Positions 54,251 through 64,000 of a DNA stretch of 64,000 bases are shown here, piece after piece. The DNA is taken from positions 1,108,085-1,172,084 of the forward strand of contig NZ_QMFY01000001.1 in assembly GCF_003286915.1 (NCBI RefSeq), given 5' to 3'. The translations under genes and the position numbers were made by a program. The first letter of the stretch is position 1. Each line of letters opens with the position of its first letter. The notes under the pieces are model-generated. The model ran no database searches and had not been told where the DNA came from. It worked only from the letters and a program-made list of their open reading frames with translations. This DNA comes from Pseudochryseolinea flava. GTDB taxonomy: Bacteria > Bacteroidota > Bacteroidia > Cytophagales > Cyclobacteriaceae.

Positions 54251-54400
54251 TTCTCCTTTTAAAAGGTGACTCCATTCATTTTCATCGGCTTATCAACGAA
54301 GTCGTCCATACAGGACCTTCAGGCAATTTTCGCGATCACTCTCCGAAACGTTTGCCGTCATCACACATTATTCCAGCCATGCCTGGCATGTAAATATCCG
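54251..54400 (-). pseudogene. eroded receiver-domain remnant between sdpI and the hybrid kinase
   Basis: The minus strand decodes, in shifted frames, MPGMAGI, then VMTANVSESDRENCLK, then MDDFVDKPMKMNGVTF-stop. These align with [21 protein letters not shown] and [14 protein letters not shown] of the intact kinase C-terminus. The nucleotide match to 54426-54545 is ungapped at an offset of 175 bases, with a 1-base indel, and roughly two-thirds identical by eye. A further piece (PGMDG) follows after an internal deletion. It is non-functional, and it lies directly behind the intact gene's stop. Confidence 0.8.
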
Positions 54401-57400
54401 TCAGACCTTTACTTTTGCGACCCACTTCTCCATCAGCGCTGTGATTTCATCAAGTTTCATGGGCTTACTGATGAAGTCGTCCATTCCTGCGTTGATACAA
54501 TCTTGACGGTCGCTTTCCAAAGCATTTGCAGTCATAGCAATAATGATATGTTGTGATCCGTATTCTTTTCGGATGATGCGCGTTGCTTCTAGGCCATCCA
54601 TGCCTGGCATTTGCACATCCATCATAATGAGGTGATAGCTTGCAGTACTCACGGCATCGATCGCTTCATGGCCATTCATCGCGCTTGTCGTTTCGTAGCC
54701 CATGCGACTAAACATTTTGCTCGCAAGCTTTTGATTGACGGCGTTATCGTCGACAATCAGAATGTTCATCGGGTAACGGTCGGCAAGCGAGGTGTTCGCA
54801 TTTAATTTTCCCTGCGATGAGCCATTTGTTTCTTGCCGCTTAAGCAAATTCACGATTTGATTGCAAAGCAGGTTTTGCTTCACAGGCTTTGTGAGAATAG
54901 CAGAAAATAAATGATTGAAATCTTTGCTGCGTTCATCGCCCATGGAGCTTAACAATACAATCGGCGTATTTGGATTTTTGTCGCGAACGTTTTGCGCGAG
55001 TTGTAGTCCATTCACCTCTGGCATTTGCATGTCGGTAATGACTAAATCGAAATGCAACTGGTTCATCAATGTTACCGCCTCCGATGCAGAGGCCGCAAGT
55101 GTGGTTCTGAATTTCCAATGCTCAAGTTGATTTTTAAGAATTGTGCGATTGGTGTTGTTATCATCAACAACCAAAATCGATTTACCTTCCAATCCAGCAA
55201 TGTGGGAATAAACGTACGTACGAATCGACTTAACACTTAATCCGGCTTTAATGGTAAATGTAAAAGTCGTTCCTTCTCCATCTACGCTGTCAACGCCGAT
55301 GGTCCCTCCCATGAGTGTGACAAGCTTTTCACAAATCGCAAGACCAAGCCCTGTTCCGCCATATTGTCTCGAGGTTGAAGAATCAACTTGCGAGAAAGCC
55401 TTGAATAAGCGCTGGAGTTTATCTTGAGGAATTCCAATCCCGGTGTCCTTCACCTTAAAACCAAGCTCCGCAGAATCGGTGTCGGCATGGAGAAGTTGCA
55501 CGCTAAGGAAGATTTCACCTTTCTTGGTGAATTTTACAGCGTTGCCAATCAGATTAATCAGTACTTGCCTTAATCGAAGGCTATCACCAACGATTTGTGA
55601 TGGCACGTTGTAGTCGATTTCGTAAATCAAATCAAGCTCAAGCTCGGCGGCCTTGCTTGCAAAGAGATCGAACACCTCTTCAATCGTATTTCGCAAATCA
55701 AAATCCTTATGCTCAAGATCCATTTTGCCGGATTCGATCTTTGAAAAGTCAAGGATATCGTTGATGACCGTTAATAAATTTTCACTGCAACTTCGAATAA
55801 TCGTGGCATACTCACGCTGTTCTTGGCTAAGTTTAGTTTCTGAAAGCAATGACGCCATACCAATTACACCATTCATAGGTGTTCTGATTTCGTGGCTCAT
55901 GGTCGCAAGGAAAATACTTTTCGCACTGTTGGCTTGTTCCGCATCTTGTCTAGCCTTCTCTGCTTCTTGCCGTACCTTCCTTTCTTCACGCATCGATATT
56001 GCCAGCTTTTCTGTTCGCTCTTTTACAAGTCGAACGAGCTCTTCTTTCTGTCGCTTCATCACATCGACGCGCACTCGGTAGGCCCCCATAATAATACCGA
56101 TCACTAAAGTAGCGGCGAGTACGCGGAACCATATCGTTTTCCAAAAAGGAGGTGTGATTGTCAGATTAACAGTCGCTATTTTATTTGACCACTGCCCACG
56201 ATTATCTAATCCCTTAACTTTGAAAGTGTATTTTCCCGGATTTAAGTTTGTGTACGTAGCAATACGTTTGGTGCCGATGTAATTCCAATCTTTATCAAAG
56301 CCTTCTAACATGTACGCATATTGCTTGCGTTCATCGAGCGTATAATTGAGCGACGCAAATTCAAAGGAGAAAACAGTTTGATCGTACGGAAGCGTAATGT
56401 CATGCGTCTCGATGATCGCCTTTTTTAACAACGCATCTTCCGTGTCGGGTGTAATGGGAACGGGTTTATTGAAAATCTGAAAATCAGTGATCACCAATGG
56501 CGGATCAAATGCAAAATCTTTTACACTGTCTGGAATGAATTCATTGAATCCATTGATCCCTCCGAAAAATAATTTGCCAGATTTCGACTTACACGATGCA
56601 TGCTTAAACTCGTCAGATTGTAAACCATCTGCGGTTGAGTAGTTCTTGAACGTTTTTCTTTCGTGATCAAATTTTGAAATACCTTTGTTTGTGCTGATCC
56701 AAAGGTTGCCAACGTTGTCTTCAATGATTCCGAATATAAATTCGTTCGGCAGACCATCTTTTACAAAGTAGTTAGTGAATCGTTGTGTTTGCTGATCAAA
56801 GTGATTGAGCCCCGCGGAAGTGCCGATCCAAAGATCTCCATTGTGATCCTCGGTGATGCAGGTTACGATGTTGTTGGTAATGCTATTATGGTTATTACGA
56901 TGCTTGAATGCCTTGAAGGCTTTCGTTTTCTTATTGTACAAATTAAGTCCGCCACCATTGGTGCCTACCCAAAGATTTTTACGGCTGTCCTCGTAAATTT
57001 CATTGATCATATTGTGACTGATCGCCGCTGAATTTTTGGGATTAGTATGATGGTGAATAAACGAATTGGATTTTCTGTCGAACAAGTCCATACCAGCACT
57101 ATATGTTCCTATCCATATATTTTTATCCGAATCTTCATACACTACCCAAACATTTGAACTACAAAGCGATGTCGTGTCTTTTGGATCATGATCAAAATGT
57201 TTAAATGTTTTTTTGTCTGGGTTAAAAACGGTAATACCATTTCCCCAAGACCCTATCCATAGGTCGTTGTTACTGTCTTCACAAATAGAAAGAATGTAAT
57301 CGCCACCGATCGTATTCTTTAAATTATTGGGATCGCGTCGAAAATGTGTGAAGAGTCCTGTGTTTTGATCGAATAGATTTAATCCTCCACCGTCGGTACC

Positions 57401-58606
57401 TACCCAAATTCGTGCTTTTGAGTCTTCGTAAATGGCGAGCACATTGTTGTGACTAAGACTATTGGATCTCGAATTGTGCTGGTAGTGAATGAATTTATCT
57501 TTATCGCGATTGAAAATATTCAGGCCATCGCTGAACGTGCCGATCCACATGTTCCCTTTTAAATCACAATAGAGTGACCAGATGGAATTGTTGTTGATGC
57601 TGATGTCGTCGGCTTCATCTTGAACATAGACAACAAATTTTTCGGCGTTTGGATCGATGATGCAAAGGCCATTGTTTTCAGATCCCACCCAGATGTTATG
57701 CTGATAATCTTCGCGAATAGAAAGAATATGGCTTTGTGGAATTTTAATGTTACTACTGCTGCCGTTGTATCGCTGGAATTGTTCTGTCTTTTTGTCAAAG
57801 TGACAAAGTCCTCCGCCCATCGTGCCGACCCAAATACGATGACGTGAGTCTTCCATGATTGACCACACGCGATTATTACTCAGGGAATTCGCATCTGACG
57901 CGCGATGCTGAAAGGCAGTAAATTGATTACTCTTCAAGTCGAGTCGCACTAGTCCATTGTAAGTAGCGATCCAAAGATTTTTTTCATCATCTTGAATGAT
58001 GTCTTTCACCACATCAGAAGCAATCGAATTGCGACTGTTACTGGCGCGATAGTGTGTGAATGTTTTTGAAGCAATATTGTATCGATCGAGGCCGCCTCCC
58101 TCATATCCGATCCACAGGCAATCTTGATCATCTAACAGTAATGTGTTTACCAGGTAGTGGCTCGAACTGGTGCTATTTGGACTACTGGTGTCGTGCGCAA
58201 GAACTTCAAAACGTTCTGTGTCACGATCAAATTTGTTTATACCACCCCACGTAGCAATCCAAATATTCCCGTGCTTGTCTTCACAGATGTCGTTGATCGT
58301 ATTGCTACTGATGGAGTATGGATCGTTTTGATTGTGTTTGTAAATGGTAATCTTATACCCATCGAAGCGGTTCAACCCGTCGCGTGTTCCGAACCACATG
58401 AAACCTCTGCTGTCTTGAAAAATGCAAATCACATTACTTTGCGATAATCCCTGCGCGCTGCCGAGGTGATCAAACTTGAGGTTGCGTTTTTGCGCAGTAG
58501 TCTGAATGTGTGGAAGTACGAAAGAAAGAAAAAGTAGGAATACGCGTAAGGCGTTCCTGAAGAAGAAATTCTCGTGAGGGGGTATAGTATTGAGGGCAGT
58601 ATTCAA
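54401..58606 (-). CDS. two-component propeller hybrid histidine kinase
   Basis: A 1401-aa membrane kinase. A signal/anchor region at about 15-38 precedes about 14 Reg_prop repeats (residues 45-690), predicted to form two beta-propellers in the periplasm, and a Y_Y_Y domain (about 750-820). One membrane helix at about 823-845 leads to HisKA (phospho-His in [13 protein letters not shown]) and HATPase (N-box [30 protein letters not shown]). Two receivers ([26 protein letters not shown]) complete it. Likely a surface glycan sensor, as in Bacteroides hybrid systems, but with no AraC output domain. It starts at TTG 3 bases after hpt and belongs to the receiver-Hpt-kinase operon. Confidence 0.94.
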   Translation of the reverse strand: MNTALNTIPPHENFFFRNALRVFLLFLSFVLPHIQTTAQKRNLKFDHLGSAQGLSQSNVICIFQDSRGFMWFGTRDGLNRFDGYKITIYKHNQNDPYSISSNTINDICEDKHGNIWIATWGGINKFDRDTERFEVLAHDTSSPNSTSSSHYLVNTLLLDDQDCLWIGYEGGGLDRYNIASKTFTHYRASNSRNSIASDVVKDIIQDDEKNLWIATYNGLVRLDLKSNQFTAFQHRASDANSLSNNRVWSIMEDSRHRIWVGTMGGGLCHFDKKTEQFQRYNGSSSNIKIPQSHILSIREDYQHNIWVGSENNGLCIIDPNAEKFVVYVQDEADDISINNNSIWSLYCDLKGNMWIGTFSDGLNIFNRDKDKFIHYQHNSRSNSLSHNNVLAIYEDSKARIWVGTDGGGLNLFDQNTGLFTHFRRDPNNLKNTIGGDYILSICEDSNNDLWIGSWGNGITVFNPDKKTFKHFDHDPKDTTSLCSSNVWVVYEDSDKNIWIGTYSAGMDLFDRKSNSFIHHHTNPKNSAAISHNMINEIYEDSRKNLWVGTNGGGLNLYNKKTKAFKAFKHRNNHNSITNNIVTCITEDHNGDLWIGTSAGLNHFDQQTQRFTNYFVKDGLPNEFIFGIIEDNVGNLWISTNKGISKFDHERKTFKNYSTADGLQSDEFKHASCKSKSGKLFFGGINGFNEFIPDSVKDFAFDPPLVITDFQIFNKPVPITPDTEDALLKKAIIETHDITLPYDQTVFSFEFASLNYTLDERKQYAYMLEGFDKDWNYIGTKRIATYTNLNPGKYTFKVKGLDNRGQWSNKIATVNLTITPPFWKTIWFRVLAATLVIGIIMGAYRVRVDVMKRQKEELVRLVKERTEKLAISMREERKVRQEAEKARQDAEQANSAKSIFLATMSHEIRTPMNGVIGMASLLSETKLSQEQREYATIIRSCSENLLTVINDILDFSKIESGKMDLEHKDFDLRNTIEEVFDLFASKAAELELDLIYEIDYNVPSQIVGDSLRLRQVLINLIGNAVKFTKKGEIFLSVQLLHADTDSAELGFKVKDTGIGIPQDKLQRLFKAFSQVDSSTSRQYGGTGLGLAICEKLVTLMGGTIGVDSVDGEGTTFTFTIKAGLSVKSIRTYVYSHIAGLEGKSILVVDDNNTNRTILKNQLEHWKFRTTLAASASEAVTLMNQLHFDLVITDMQMPEVNGLQLAQNVRDKNPNTPIVLLSSMGDERSKDFNHLFSAILTKPVKQNLLCNQIVNLLKRQETNGSSQGKLNANTSLADRYPMNILIVDDNAVNQKLASKMFSRMGYETTSAMNGHEAIDAVSTASYHLIMMDVQMPGMDGLEATRIIRKEYGSQHIIIAMTANALESDRQDCINAGMDDFISKPMKLDEITALMEKWVAKVKV

Positions 58607-58609
58607 ATG

Positions 58610-58981
58610 TCAGTTTCCTTTCAGGAGCAAGGTCTCCCGTTCCAGGCTTCTGAGTATTTCATCCGCAAGTTGTTTAAAGTCGTTCACTTTTTGGACAGCA
58701 ACGGCCTGGTTAGGTGACAGCAGTGTTTCTTTTAGCAATTCAATTTCAAGGCTGAACAGCTCATCATCAAGAATCTGAATAGTGGATTTTGTTTTGTGCG
58801 CCGCGACTCTAAACACTTGCGGGTTACTCAAGGTTATTGCCTCCGACGCAGCCTCTTTCAATTCTTGGATGTTTTCCATCATGAGCTTCATCAAATCAGC
58901 TTTAAATTCCGGATCATTATCTCCGTATTGTTCGAAGTTAATATTAATTGTTCGATGATCCGATGGTCGAGCGGGTTTCAT
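58610..58981 (-). CDS. histidine phosphotransfer (Hpt) protein
   Basis: A 123-aa four-helix protein. The Hpt signature is AAHKTKSTIQILDDELF (the usual form is HxLKG[SA], here HKTKST), with the phospho-His at about residue 57. It carries phosphate between the hybrid kinase and a receiver. It overlaps the stand-alone receiver gene by 4 bases (ATGA), and the kinase follows 3 bases later, so the three are coupled. Confidence 0.85.
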   Translation of the reverse strand: MKPARPSDHRTININFEQYGDNDPEFKADLMKLMMENIQELKEAASEAITLSNPQVFRVAAHKTKSTIQILDDELFSLEIELLKETLLSPNQAVAVQKVNDFKQLADEILRSLERETLLLKGN

Positions 58982-59337
58982 GCAATGTATTGGTTGAGCT
59001 TTTGCATTTCATCAGCACGAAGTGGTTTTGATACAAAATCATTCATGCCGAAAAGTGATAATTTATCTTGCACATCCTCCGACGCCGAGAATGCTAAAAT
59101 CGGTACAGTCTTGTAGTACGGGTCATCTAACGCGCGTATCCTGCTCGTTGCTTCGCAGCCATCCATGTCGGGCATCTGAAGATCCATCAATACAAGATTA
59201 TATTTTTTCCCTTTGATCAGGTCAATTGCTTCGGAGCCATCAGAGGCGACGGTCACTTCCATTCCGCACTTCACCAAAAATCGACTGGCCATTTTTTGGT
59301 TGATAATATCATCTTCTACGAGCAGCACACTTATCAT
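58978..59337 (-). CDS. stand-alone receiver-domain response regulator
   Basis: A 119-aa CheY-like receiver. Acidic pair LLVEDDIIN, phospho-Asp in NLVLMDLQMPDMDG, Thr/Ser position in ILAFSASE and the conserved Lys in NDFVSKPL. No output domain. First gene of the operon; it likely takes phosphate from the Hpt protein with which it overlaps. Its sequence is close to the receivers of the hybrid kinase. Confidence 0.92.
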   Translation of the reverse strand: MISVLLVEDDIINQKMASRFLVKCGMEVTVASDGSEAIDLIKGKKYNLVLMDLQMPDMDGCEATSRIRALDDPYYKTVPILAFSASEDVQDKLSLFGMNDFVSKPLRADEMQKLNQYIA

Positions 59338-59776
59338 ATTTCTATCCGTCTAGGGTTAAATATTCTTTTTCATGCATGCCAAAAGGCAATCACTGTTCCA
59401 TTCTGAAAATGCGAAAATATCTGATGCAAGAAATGCTATACTTTCTAATTTTTTTGACGAGGGCGTCCGAATCAACTGTTGCCGAGCTCACTTTTACCCA
59501 TGTTTTTGGCGTCGGAAACGCGATTTTTTGAGTGAAAACGCATGTTTTTGAAATACTTTTAATATTCCGCGTCGCCGCTTGATGTATTATCTAAGGCGAA
59601 AAAAGAGATGTCGCAATTGCCCTGTTCTTAAAAAGAGAAAGCAGATTCCTTATTCTGCAATGCTTGAAGAGCTGTCCGCATATGATGCCGCTTGTCCAAT
59701 TTGATGGACACTACAACTGGTTTATCGCCATAACTCGTTGCTTGACTGCTGGCATCATTTTATAAAATAGCGATAT
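59338..59776. other. 439-base divergent intergenic region
   Basis: It separates the phosphorelay operon (minus) from the trehalose operon (plus). I see no ORF with a family signature, no tRNA, no clear terminator and no strong promoter pair. It is A/T-rich with short direct repeats of atgtttttg. It presumably holds both promoters, but none can be assigned. Confidence 0.4.
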
Positions 59777-62002
59777 ATGATACCTATGACACAACTACAA
59801 CAGAGAAGACTGATCCTCGTGTCTAATCGACTTCCTTTTCAACTGCTAGAAAAAAATGGAAAGGTTTCACTGAAGGAAAGTGATGGTGGATTGGTGAGCG
59901 CGTTAAAAAGTTTTTCTGAACGCGAAGAAGCGTCTAACTTGTTCAACGAAAAATGGTGGGTAGGAAGTGCAGATTTTCCGCAAGCACGTTGGGATAAGTT
60001 TACAGCAAAGTCAAAAGTGAAACATGCTTTTGAAATTTCACCAATTTTTATTGATACCAAAGTCTACAACAAATATTACAACGGATTTTGTAACGCAACA
60101 CTATGGCCGTTATTCCACTACTTCCCTTCATTTGTTGAATACGATGAGAACACGTTTAAAGCTTATGAAGAAGTAAACAGAACCTTCGCCGATAAACTTG
60201 CTGAGATGCTAAGGCCAGGGGATATTCTTTGGATTCATGACTATCAATTGTTCCTGCTTCCGCAAATGGTTCGAGAGCGATTCCCTGATGCGACTATTGG
60301 GTTCTTCTTGCATATTCCTTTTCCGACGTTCGAGATCTTTCGACTCCTTCATCGTCCTTGGAAGGAAAAAATAATTCGCGGTCTACTAGGCGCTGATTTG
60401 ATTGGCTTTCATACCAACGAATATGTTCAACATTTTCTGAAAACGGTACGCATGGTGCTTGGCTTCGATCATGAATTTAGAGTCGTTAATGCCGATAATC
60501 GATTGATCAAAGCAGACCTTTTTCCTTTGGGAATCGATGTGCAACGATTCAGTACTGCAAGCAATCTCCCTGAGGTAATTGAGCAGAAAGAACAAATCTC
60601 TAAGAACTTTGAAGGAAAGAAAATTATATTTTCAGTTGATCGGCTTGATTATACCAAGGGCGTAACCCATCGACTGGCAGGCTTCGAAAGATTTCTCGAA
60701 TTGCATCCCGAATGGCGTGAAAAAGTTGTGTTTGTCATGGTCGTTGTTCCCTCGCGACAAATTATTTCAAAATACAACGAGAGAAGGAAATTAATTGAAG
60801 AGCAGGTTGGAAGAATCAATGGGAAATATTCGACGCTTCAGTGGCAGCCTGTACTCTATCGATATAGCCATCTTTCTTTCGCCGAATTGTGCGCGTTATA
60901 TCAAGCTTCCGACACCGGTCTGATAACGCCACTTCGCGACGGAATGAACCTTGTCGCAAAAGAGTATGTGGCGAGCAGGGCGGACCAAAGCGGCGTGTTA
61001 ATTCTAAGTGAACTTGCCGGCGCCGCCAGTGAAATGGGTGAAGCAATTCTTGTTAACCCAGTAGACAAAGAAGAAGTAGCACAAGCGATTCTCACTTCGT
61101 TGAACATGTCTCCGGCCGATCAAAAGGCAAACATGGTTCAACTGCAGAAACGCTTGCTTGACTATGACGTCACACATTGGGTAAATGATTTTTTGAGACA
61201 ACTCGATGATACGAAGCAACAACAGATTGCGCAGCAAACAAGATTTGTAACACGGGCTGTAGAAGAACATCTCGTTCATGATTTTCGCGAAGCATCCAGT
61301 AGACATCTTTTTCTAGATTACGATGGTACACTTGTTCCATTTTCAAAATTCCCACGTGGTGCAGTGCCGAATAAGGATGTTATTAAAGTGTTGGAGTCAC
61401 TTTCGAACCAAGAAAAAAATGAAGTGACATTGATCAGTGGTCGCGATAGTGAAACGCTAGAGAATTGGTTTAAAGATCTTCCTGTAAACATCGTTGCCGA
61501 GCATGGTGCATCGATGCGATCGCGCAATGGGGAGTGGCGACAAGAAGCTTCGTTAGACCAGTCGTGGAAGCCAATGATTAGACCGACGATGGATCTTTTT
61601 GCGCAGCGTAGTCCTGGTTCTTTTGTTGAAGAAAAGAGACACACGCTGGCTTGGCATTACCGCAATGTTGATGCTGAGTTGGGATTCACGCGATCGCGCG
61701 AGATGCTCGATAATCTTTTTCATTTAGTAAGAAATGGGCAGCTACAAGTGATTGATGGGAACAAAGTAATTGAAGTGAGGATTGCTGGCGTTGATAAAGG
61801 AACTGCTGCGAAACGAATTTTAGAAGAGAAGCCATATGATTTTGTAATGGCCATTGGTGATGATAAAACCGATGAAGATATGTTCAAGGCATTAGCGGAG
61901 CGTGCCGTCACCGTGAAAGTTGGTGGTGGAAATACATCCGCACAATACAACATTGCCTCCCAACAACAAGTCATTCAATTGCTGAACAAGTTGATGAAAT
62001 GA
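59777..62002 (+). CDS. bifunctional trehalose-6-phosphate synthase/phosphatase
   Basis: A 741-aa fusion. Residues about 10-480 are a GT20 synthase (LVSNRLPF, HDYQLFLLPQMVRERFPDA, FFLHIPFPTFEIFR, DRLDYTKGVTHRL, LRDGMNLVAKEYVA). Residues about 500-740 are a HAD phosphatase (FLDYDGTLVPF, LISGRDS, GDDKTDEDMF). Together they make trehalose from UDP-glucose and glucose-6-phosphate. The start is ATG 59777 or the ATG 9 bases later. The stop overlaps the GH15 gene by 4 bases. Trehalose usually protects against osmotic or drying stress. Confidence 0.95.
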   Translation: MIPMTQLQQRRLILVSNRLPFQLLEKNGKVSLKESDGGLVSALKSFSEREEASNLFNEKWWVGSADFPQARWDKFTAKSKVKHAFEISPIFIDTKVYNKYYNGFCNATLWPLFHYFPSFVEYDENTFKAYEEVNRTFADKLAEMLRPGDILWIHDYQLFLLPQMVRERFPDATIGFFLHIPFPTFEIFRLLHRPWKEKIIRGLLGADLIGFHTNEYVQHFLKTVRMVLGFDHEFRVVNADNRLIKADLFPLGIDVQRFSTASNLPEVIEQKEQISKNFEGKKIIFSVDRLDYTKGVTHRLAGFERFLELHPEWREKVVFVMVVVPSRQIISKYNERRKLIEEQVGRINGKYSTLQWQPVLYRYSHLSFAELCALYQASDTGLITPLRDGMNLVAKEYVASRADQSGVLILSELAGAASEMGEAILVNPVDKEEVAQAILTSLNMSPADQKANMVQLQKRLLDYDVTHWVNDFLRQLDDTKQQQIAQQTRFVTRAVEEHLVHDFREASSRHLFLDYDGTLVPFSKFPRGAVPNKDVIKVLESLSNQEKNEVTLISGRDSETLENWFKDLPVNIVAEHGASMRSRNGEWRQEASLDQSWKPMIRPTMDLFAQRSPGSFVEEKRHTLAWHYRNVDAELGFTRSREMLDNLFHLVRNGQLQVIDGNKVIEVRIAGVDKGTAAKRILEEKPYDFVMAIGDDKTDEDMFKALAERAVTVKVGGGNTSAQYNIASQQQVIQLLNKLMK

Positions 62003-63777
62003 GTAACCCACATCAATATAAAATGGGCATTGTAGGAAACTGCTCCTACCTTGCCTACATCGATCATCATGCACACATCAAGTGGCTATGCTGGCCGCGA
62101 TTCGATTCTTCGTTTGTGTTCGGCTCTCTCCTCGACCAGAAGCGTGGCGGTACCTGCTTCATCCAGCCCGGCGGGGAATTTACGAGCCGTCAGTATTACA
62201 TACCCAATACAAATGTATTGTGCACGGAATTTCAATGCGAAAATGGAAAGTTTCGTGTCATCGATTGTGCGCCACGATTTCAACAATACGAACGGAATTT
62301 CAAGCCGCTCATGCTTGTCAGAAAAATTGAACGGCTGGACGGAAATCCAGTGGTGAAAGTTGTGTGCAAACCTGTGGGGGCTTACGGCACACTAACGCCC
62401 GAAGTCGTGATGAGCAGCAATCACCTTCGGTATTTGAATTTCGATATGCAGATGCGTTTGACTTCAGACGTTTCTCTCTCTCATATTTTGGAAGAACAAA
62501 GTTTTGTGCTCGATCAAAATAAGTATGTGGTATTGACCTATGGTGAACCCCTTGAAGCACCACTGAAGGCAACAGCAGAAGATTTTATCAATAAAACAGT
62601 TCGTTACTGGCAGACATGGATTAAGAGTACATACGTGCCAGATATTTATCAAGACCAGGTGATTCGGTCAGCGCTTGTTTTAAAACTGCATCAGTATGAA
62701 GACACTGGGGGCATTATTGCTTCCGGCACAACAAGTCTCCCGGAGCATCATGGAAGTTCTCGCACCTGGGATTATCGTTACTGTTGGTTCAGGGATTCTT
62801 ACTACACGCTCAAGGCGTTCAATGAAATGGGACACTTTGATGAACTTGAGCGCTACTTCGAATACATTCAGAATATTTTGATGCGCGAGAATGGCAGAAT
62901 GCAACCATTGTATTCGATCACCGGTCAAAAAGATTTAGAAGAGATACACCTACCATTGGAAGGATACCTCGGTAATCAACCTGTTAGAATTGGTAACAAA
63001 GCAGTGCAGCAAATTCAGAATGACGTCTATGGTCAGGTGTTGGTGGGACTCTTACCGTTATACATCGATCGGCGGCTGACATTTGCGTCTAAGCAATTTT
63101 ATAAGCCAATGGTAGATCGGCTACTCACCTGGATTGAGTCAACGATGGATGAACCCGACGCTGGGTTATGGGAGTTTCGAACAGTCACTCAGGTTCACAC
63201 CTATACATTACTTTTTCATTGGGCTGGATGTCGTGCGGCGGCAAAAATCGGGCAAGTGATGACAGATGGTGAGTTGGTGAAACGCGCCAATGCGCTTGCG
63301 GCAATAGCGGAAGTGAAAATCGAACGCTGTTATGATGCGAAACGTGGTGCGTATACCCAGGCCGTTGGAGCAGAACATCTTGATGCCAGTACGCTGAAAA
63401 TGATTACGATGGGATACTTGGATCCATCGTCAGAGAAAGCGCGAAAACATTTACGCGCACTAGAAGACTTACTGAAAACAAAGCAAGGACTGTTCTATCG
63501 CTACGTGCATCAAGATGATTTTGGCGTGCCCGAGGCCACTTTCTTGGTCTGCGCGTTTTGGTACGTCGACGCACTCGCCTGCGTTGGAAGAACAGATGAC
63601 GCGCGAAATACACTCGATGGGATTCTACAATACGCGAATCACCTGGGAATTTTTAGCGAAGATGTGGGACTTGATGGCTCGCAATGGGGAAACTACCCGC
63701 AAACCTACAGTCACGTAGGACTCATCAACGCCGTATTTCGGATCGCTAAAAAAATTGACCAGCCAAACTATAAATGA
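61999..63777 (+). CDS. glycoside hydrolase family 15 protein (possible trehalase/glucoamylase)
   Basis: A 592-aa cytosolic hydrolase. The N-terminal beta-sandwich (trehalase-like N-terminal domain, about 1-215: YLAYIDHHAHIKWLCWPRFDSS) is followed by an (alpha/alpha)6 barrel. Signatures are SRTWDYRYCWFRDSYYTLKAF, LEGYLGNQPVRIGNKA and the Glu in LEEIHLP, the likely catalytic acid. The last region has EDVGLDGSQWGNYPQTYSHVGLI, also typical. It has no signal peptide. Translational coupling to the trehalose synthase suggests trehalase action, as for mycobacterial GH15 relatives, although glucoamylase action is possible. Confidence 0.92.
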   Translation: MSNPHQYKMGIVGNCSYLAYIDHHAHIKWLCWPRFDSSFVFGSLLDQKRGGTCFIQPGGEFTSRQYYIPNTNVLCTEFQCENGKFRVIDCAPRFQQYERNFKPLMLVRKIERLDGNPVVKVVCKPVGAYGTLTPEVVMSSNHLRYLNFDMQMRLTSDVSLSHILEEQSFVLDQNKYVVLTYGEPLEAPLKATAEDFINKTVRYWQTWIKSTYVPDIYQDQVIRSALVLKLHQYEDTGGIIASGTTSLPEHHGSSRTWDYRYCWFRDSYYTLKAFNEMGHFDELERYFEYIQNILMRENGRMQPLYSITGQKDLEEIHLPLEGYLGNQPVRIGNKAVQQIQNDVYGQVLVGLLPLYIDRRLTFASKQFYKPMVDRLLTWIESTMDEPDAGLWEFRTVTQVHTYTLLFHWAGCRAAAKIGQVMTDGELVKRANALAAIAEVKIERCYDAKRGAYTQAVGAEHLDASTLKMITMGYLDPSSEKARKHLRALEDLLKTKQGLFYRYVHQDDFGVPEATFLVCAFWYVDALACVGRTDDARNTLDGILQYANHLGIFSEDVGLDGSQWGNYPQTYSHVGLINAVFRIAKKIDQPNYK

Positions 63778-63792
63778 TATAGTACCAATTGA

Positions 63793-63876
63793 CTTTTAAC
63801 GATTAATTTTTAACGATTAATTTTTAACGAATAACGAATAACGATTAACGATTAACGATTAACGATTAACGATTAA
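63793..63876 (+). repeat. TTAACGA heptamer tandem array
   Basis: Downstream of the GH15 gene, ttaacga-type units run for about 80 bases: three spaced copies with poly-T between, two aacgaat variants, then five uninterrupted aacgatt copies. The array stops exactly where the IS-like sequence begins. No ORF. Similar short heptamer arrays occur in Bacteroidota intergenic regions. Confidence 0.85.
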
Positions 63877-64000
63877 GGGCATCTCTAAAAACCTCAGTGA
63901 AAAGCGGTAAAGATTTGCGTACTTGCTTTCAAAGTAAGGGAAATGAAAAACAAGGCGAAAGGTCTATTTGACGAACAATTCAGACTGAACAAGTTAACGA
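63877..64000 (+). mobile_element. left end of an IS5-like insertion sequence (truncated by window end)
   Basis: The sequence beginning gggcatctctaaaaacctc resembles the terminal inverted repeat of IS5/IS1182-type elements of Bacteroidota. About 66 bases later a transposase ORF starts. The other end lies outside the window, so the terminal repeat and target duplication cannot be confirmed. Confidence 0.6.
63943..64000 (+). CDS. 5' end of an IS5-family transposase
   Basis: 19 codons from an ATG: MKNKAKGLFDEQFRLNKLT, then the window ends. FDEQFRL.KL at the N-terminus is typical of IS5-family transposases of Bacteroidota. Assignment rests on this short stretch and on the terminal-repeat-like sequence upstream. 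Confidence 0.6.
   Translation, partial: MKNKAKGLFDEQFRLNKLT

Noticed and set aside
54266..54556. 96-codon plus-strand ORF spanning the sdpI/kinase boundary
   Set aside because: It lies antisense to a receiver remnant and to the end of the kinase gene; those minus-strand homologies explain the sequence.
63793..63876. CRISPR-like array
   Set aside because: Units are 7 bases with no spacers of constant length and no cas genes; it is a simple heptamer repeat.

Overview
The window is a chromosomal stretch of a Bacteroidota bacterium, most likely order Cytophagales (inference). The evidence is a TIGR02985-type ECF sigma factor with a FecR anti-sigma partner, two proteins with type IX secretion (T9SS) type A sorting domains, DUF1573, WbqC and AsmA families, a two-component propeller hybrid kinase, TAnnTTTG-type promoter boxes, few Shine-Dalgarno sequences and several TTG/GTG starts. 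Most genes are core or housekeeping. One accessory island and one insertion sequence stand out.

Layout. 1-3.7 kb: tail of an unknown gene, then ECF sigma, FecR and an STN-domain surface-repeat protein. 3.7-11.8 kb (mostly minus): alpha/beta hydrolase, fatty-acid desaturase, phosphatidylserine decarboxylase, glutamate dehydrogenase, DoxX, a GAF/PAS sensor without kinase domain, TauE exporter and RlpA. 11.9-16.6 kb: guaB and a large T9SS cargo protein. 16.6-19.5 kb: a partner-switching module (SpoIIE phosphatase, STAS antagonist, HATPase kinase) in which the phosphatase gene carries a +1 frameshift. 19.5-24.7 kb: three parvulin/SurA-type chaperone genes and a MoxR ATPase. 24.7-30.0 kb: a two-component pair, DUF1573 and PEP carboxylase. 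30-41 kb: clpC, wbqC-like, cdsA, CPBP protease, dusB, an EamA exporter, an S9 peptidase and hemE. 41-49 kb: a 1.7-kaa YCF48/PKD T9SS protein, an AsmA protein and tRNA-Val. 49.4-50.7 kb: a membrane histidine kinase.

50.8-54.2 kb is the accessory highlight: a complete sporulation-delaying-protein (Sdp) toxin/immunity locus in a non-sporulating Gram-negative lineage. sdpC-sdpA-sdpB lie on the minus strand and diverge from sdpR-sdpI on the plus strand. A perfect 11-bp inverted repeat lies just before sdpR and is the likely SdpR operator. The sdpC reading frame breaks just before the hydrophobic segment that should be the toxin, so that segment lies outside any conventional ATG ORF. sdpB is also broken by a one-base shift. 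Eroded pieces of a response-regulator receiver domain, closely related to the 3' end of the neighbouring hybrid kinase, flank the locus on both sides.

54.4-59.3 kb: a phosphorelay operon (stand-alone receiver, Hpt, 1401-aa propeller hybrid kinase). 59.8-63.8 kb: a fused trehalose-phosphate synthase/phosphatase overlapping a GH15 hydrolase. The window ends in a TTAACGA heptamer array abutting the left end and transposase start of an IS5-like element.

Three separate genes (SpoIIE phosphatase, sdpB, sdpC) each have a single-base reading-frame break in a short A/T run. The sequence alone cannot separate true mutation, recoding and sequencing error. Positions of short sites were counted by eye and may be off by a base.
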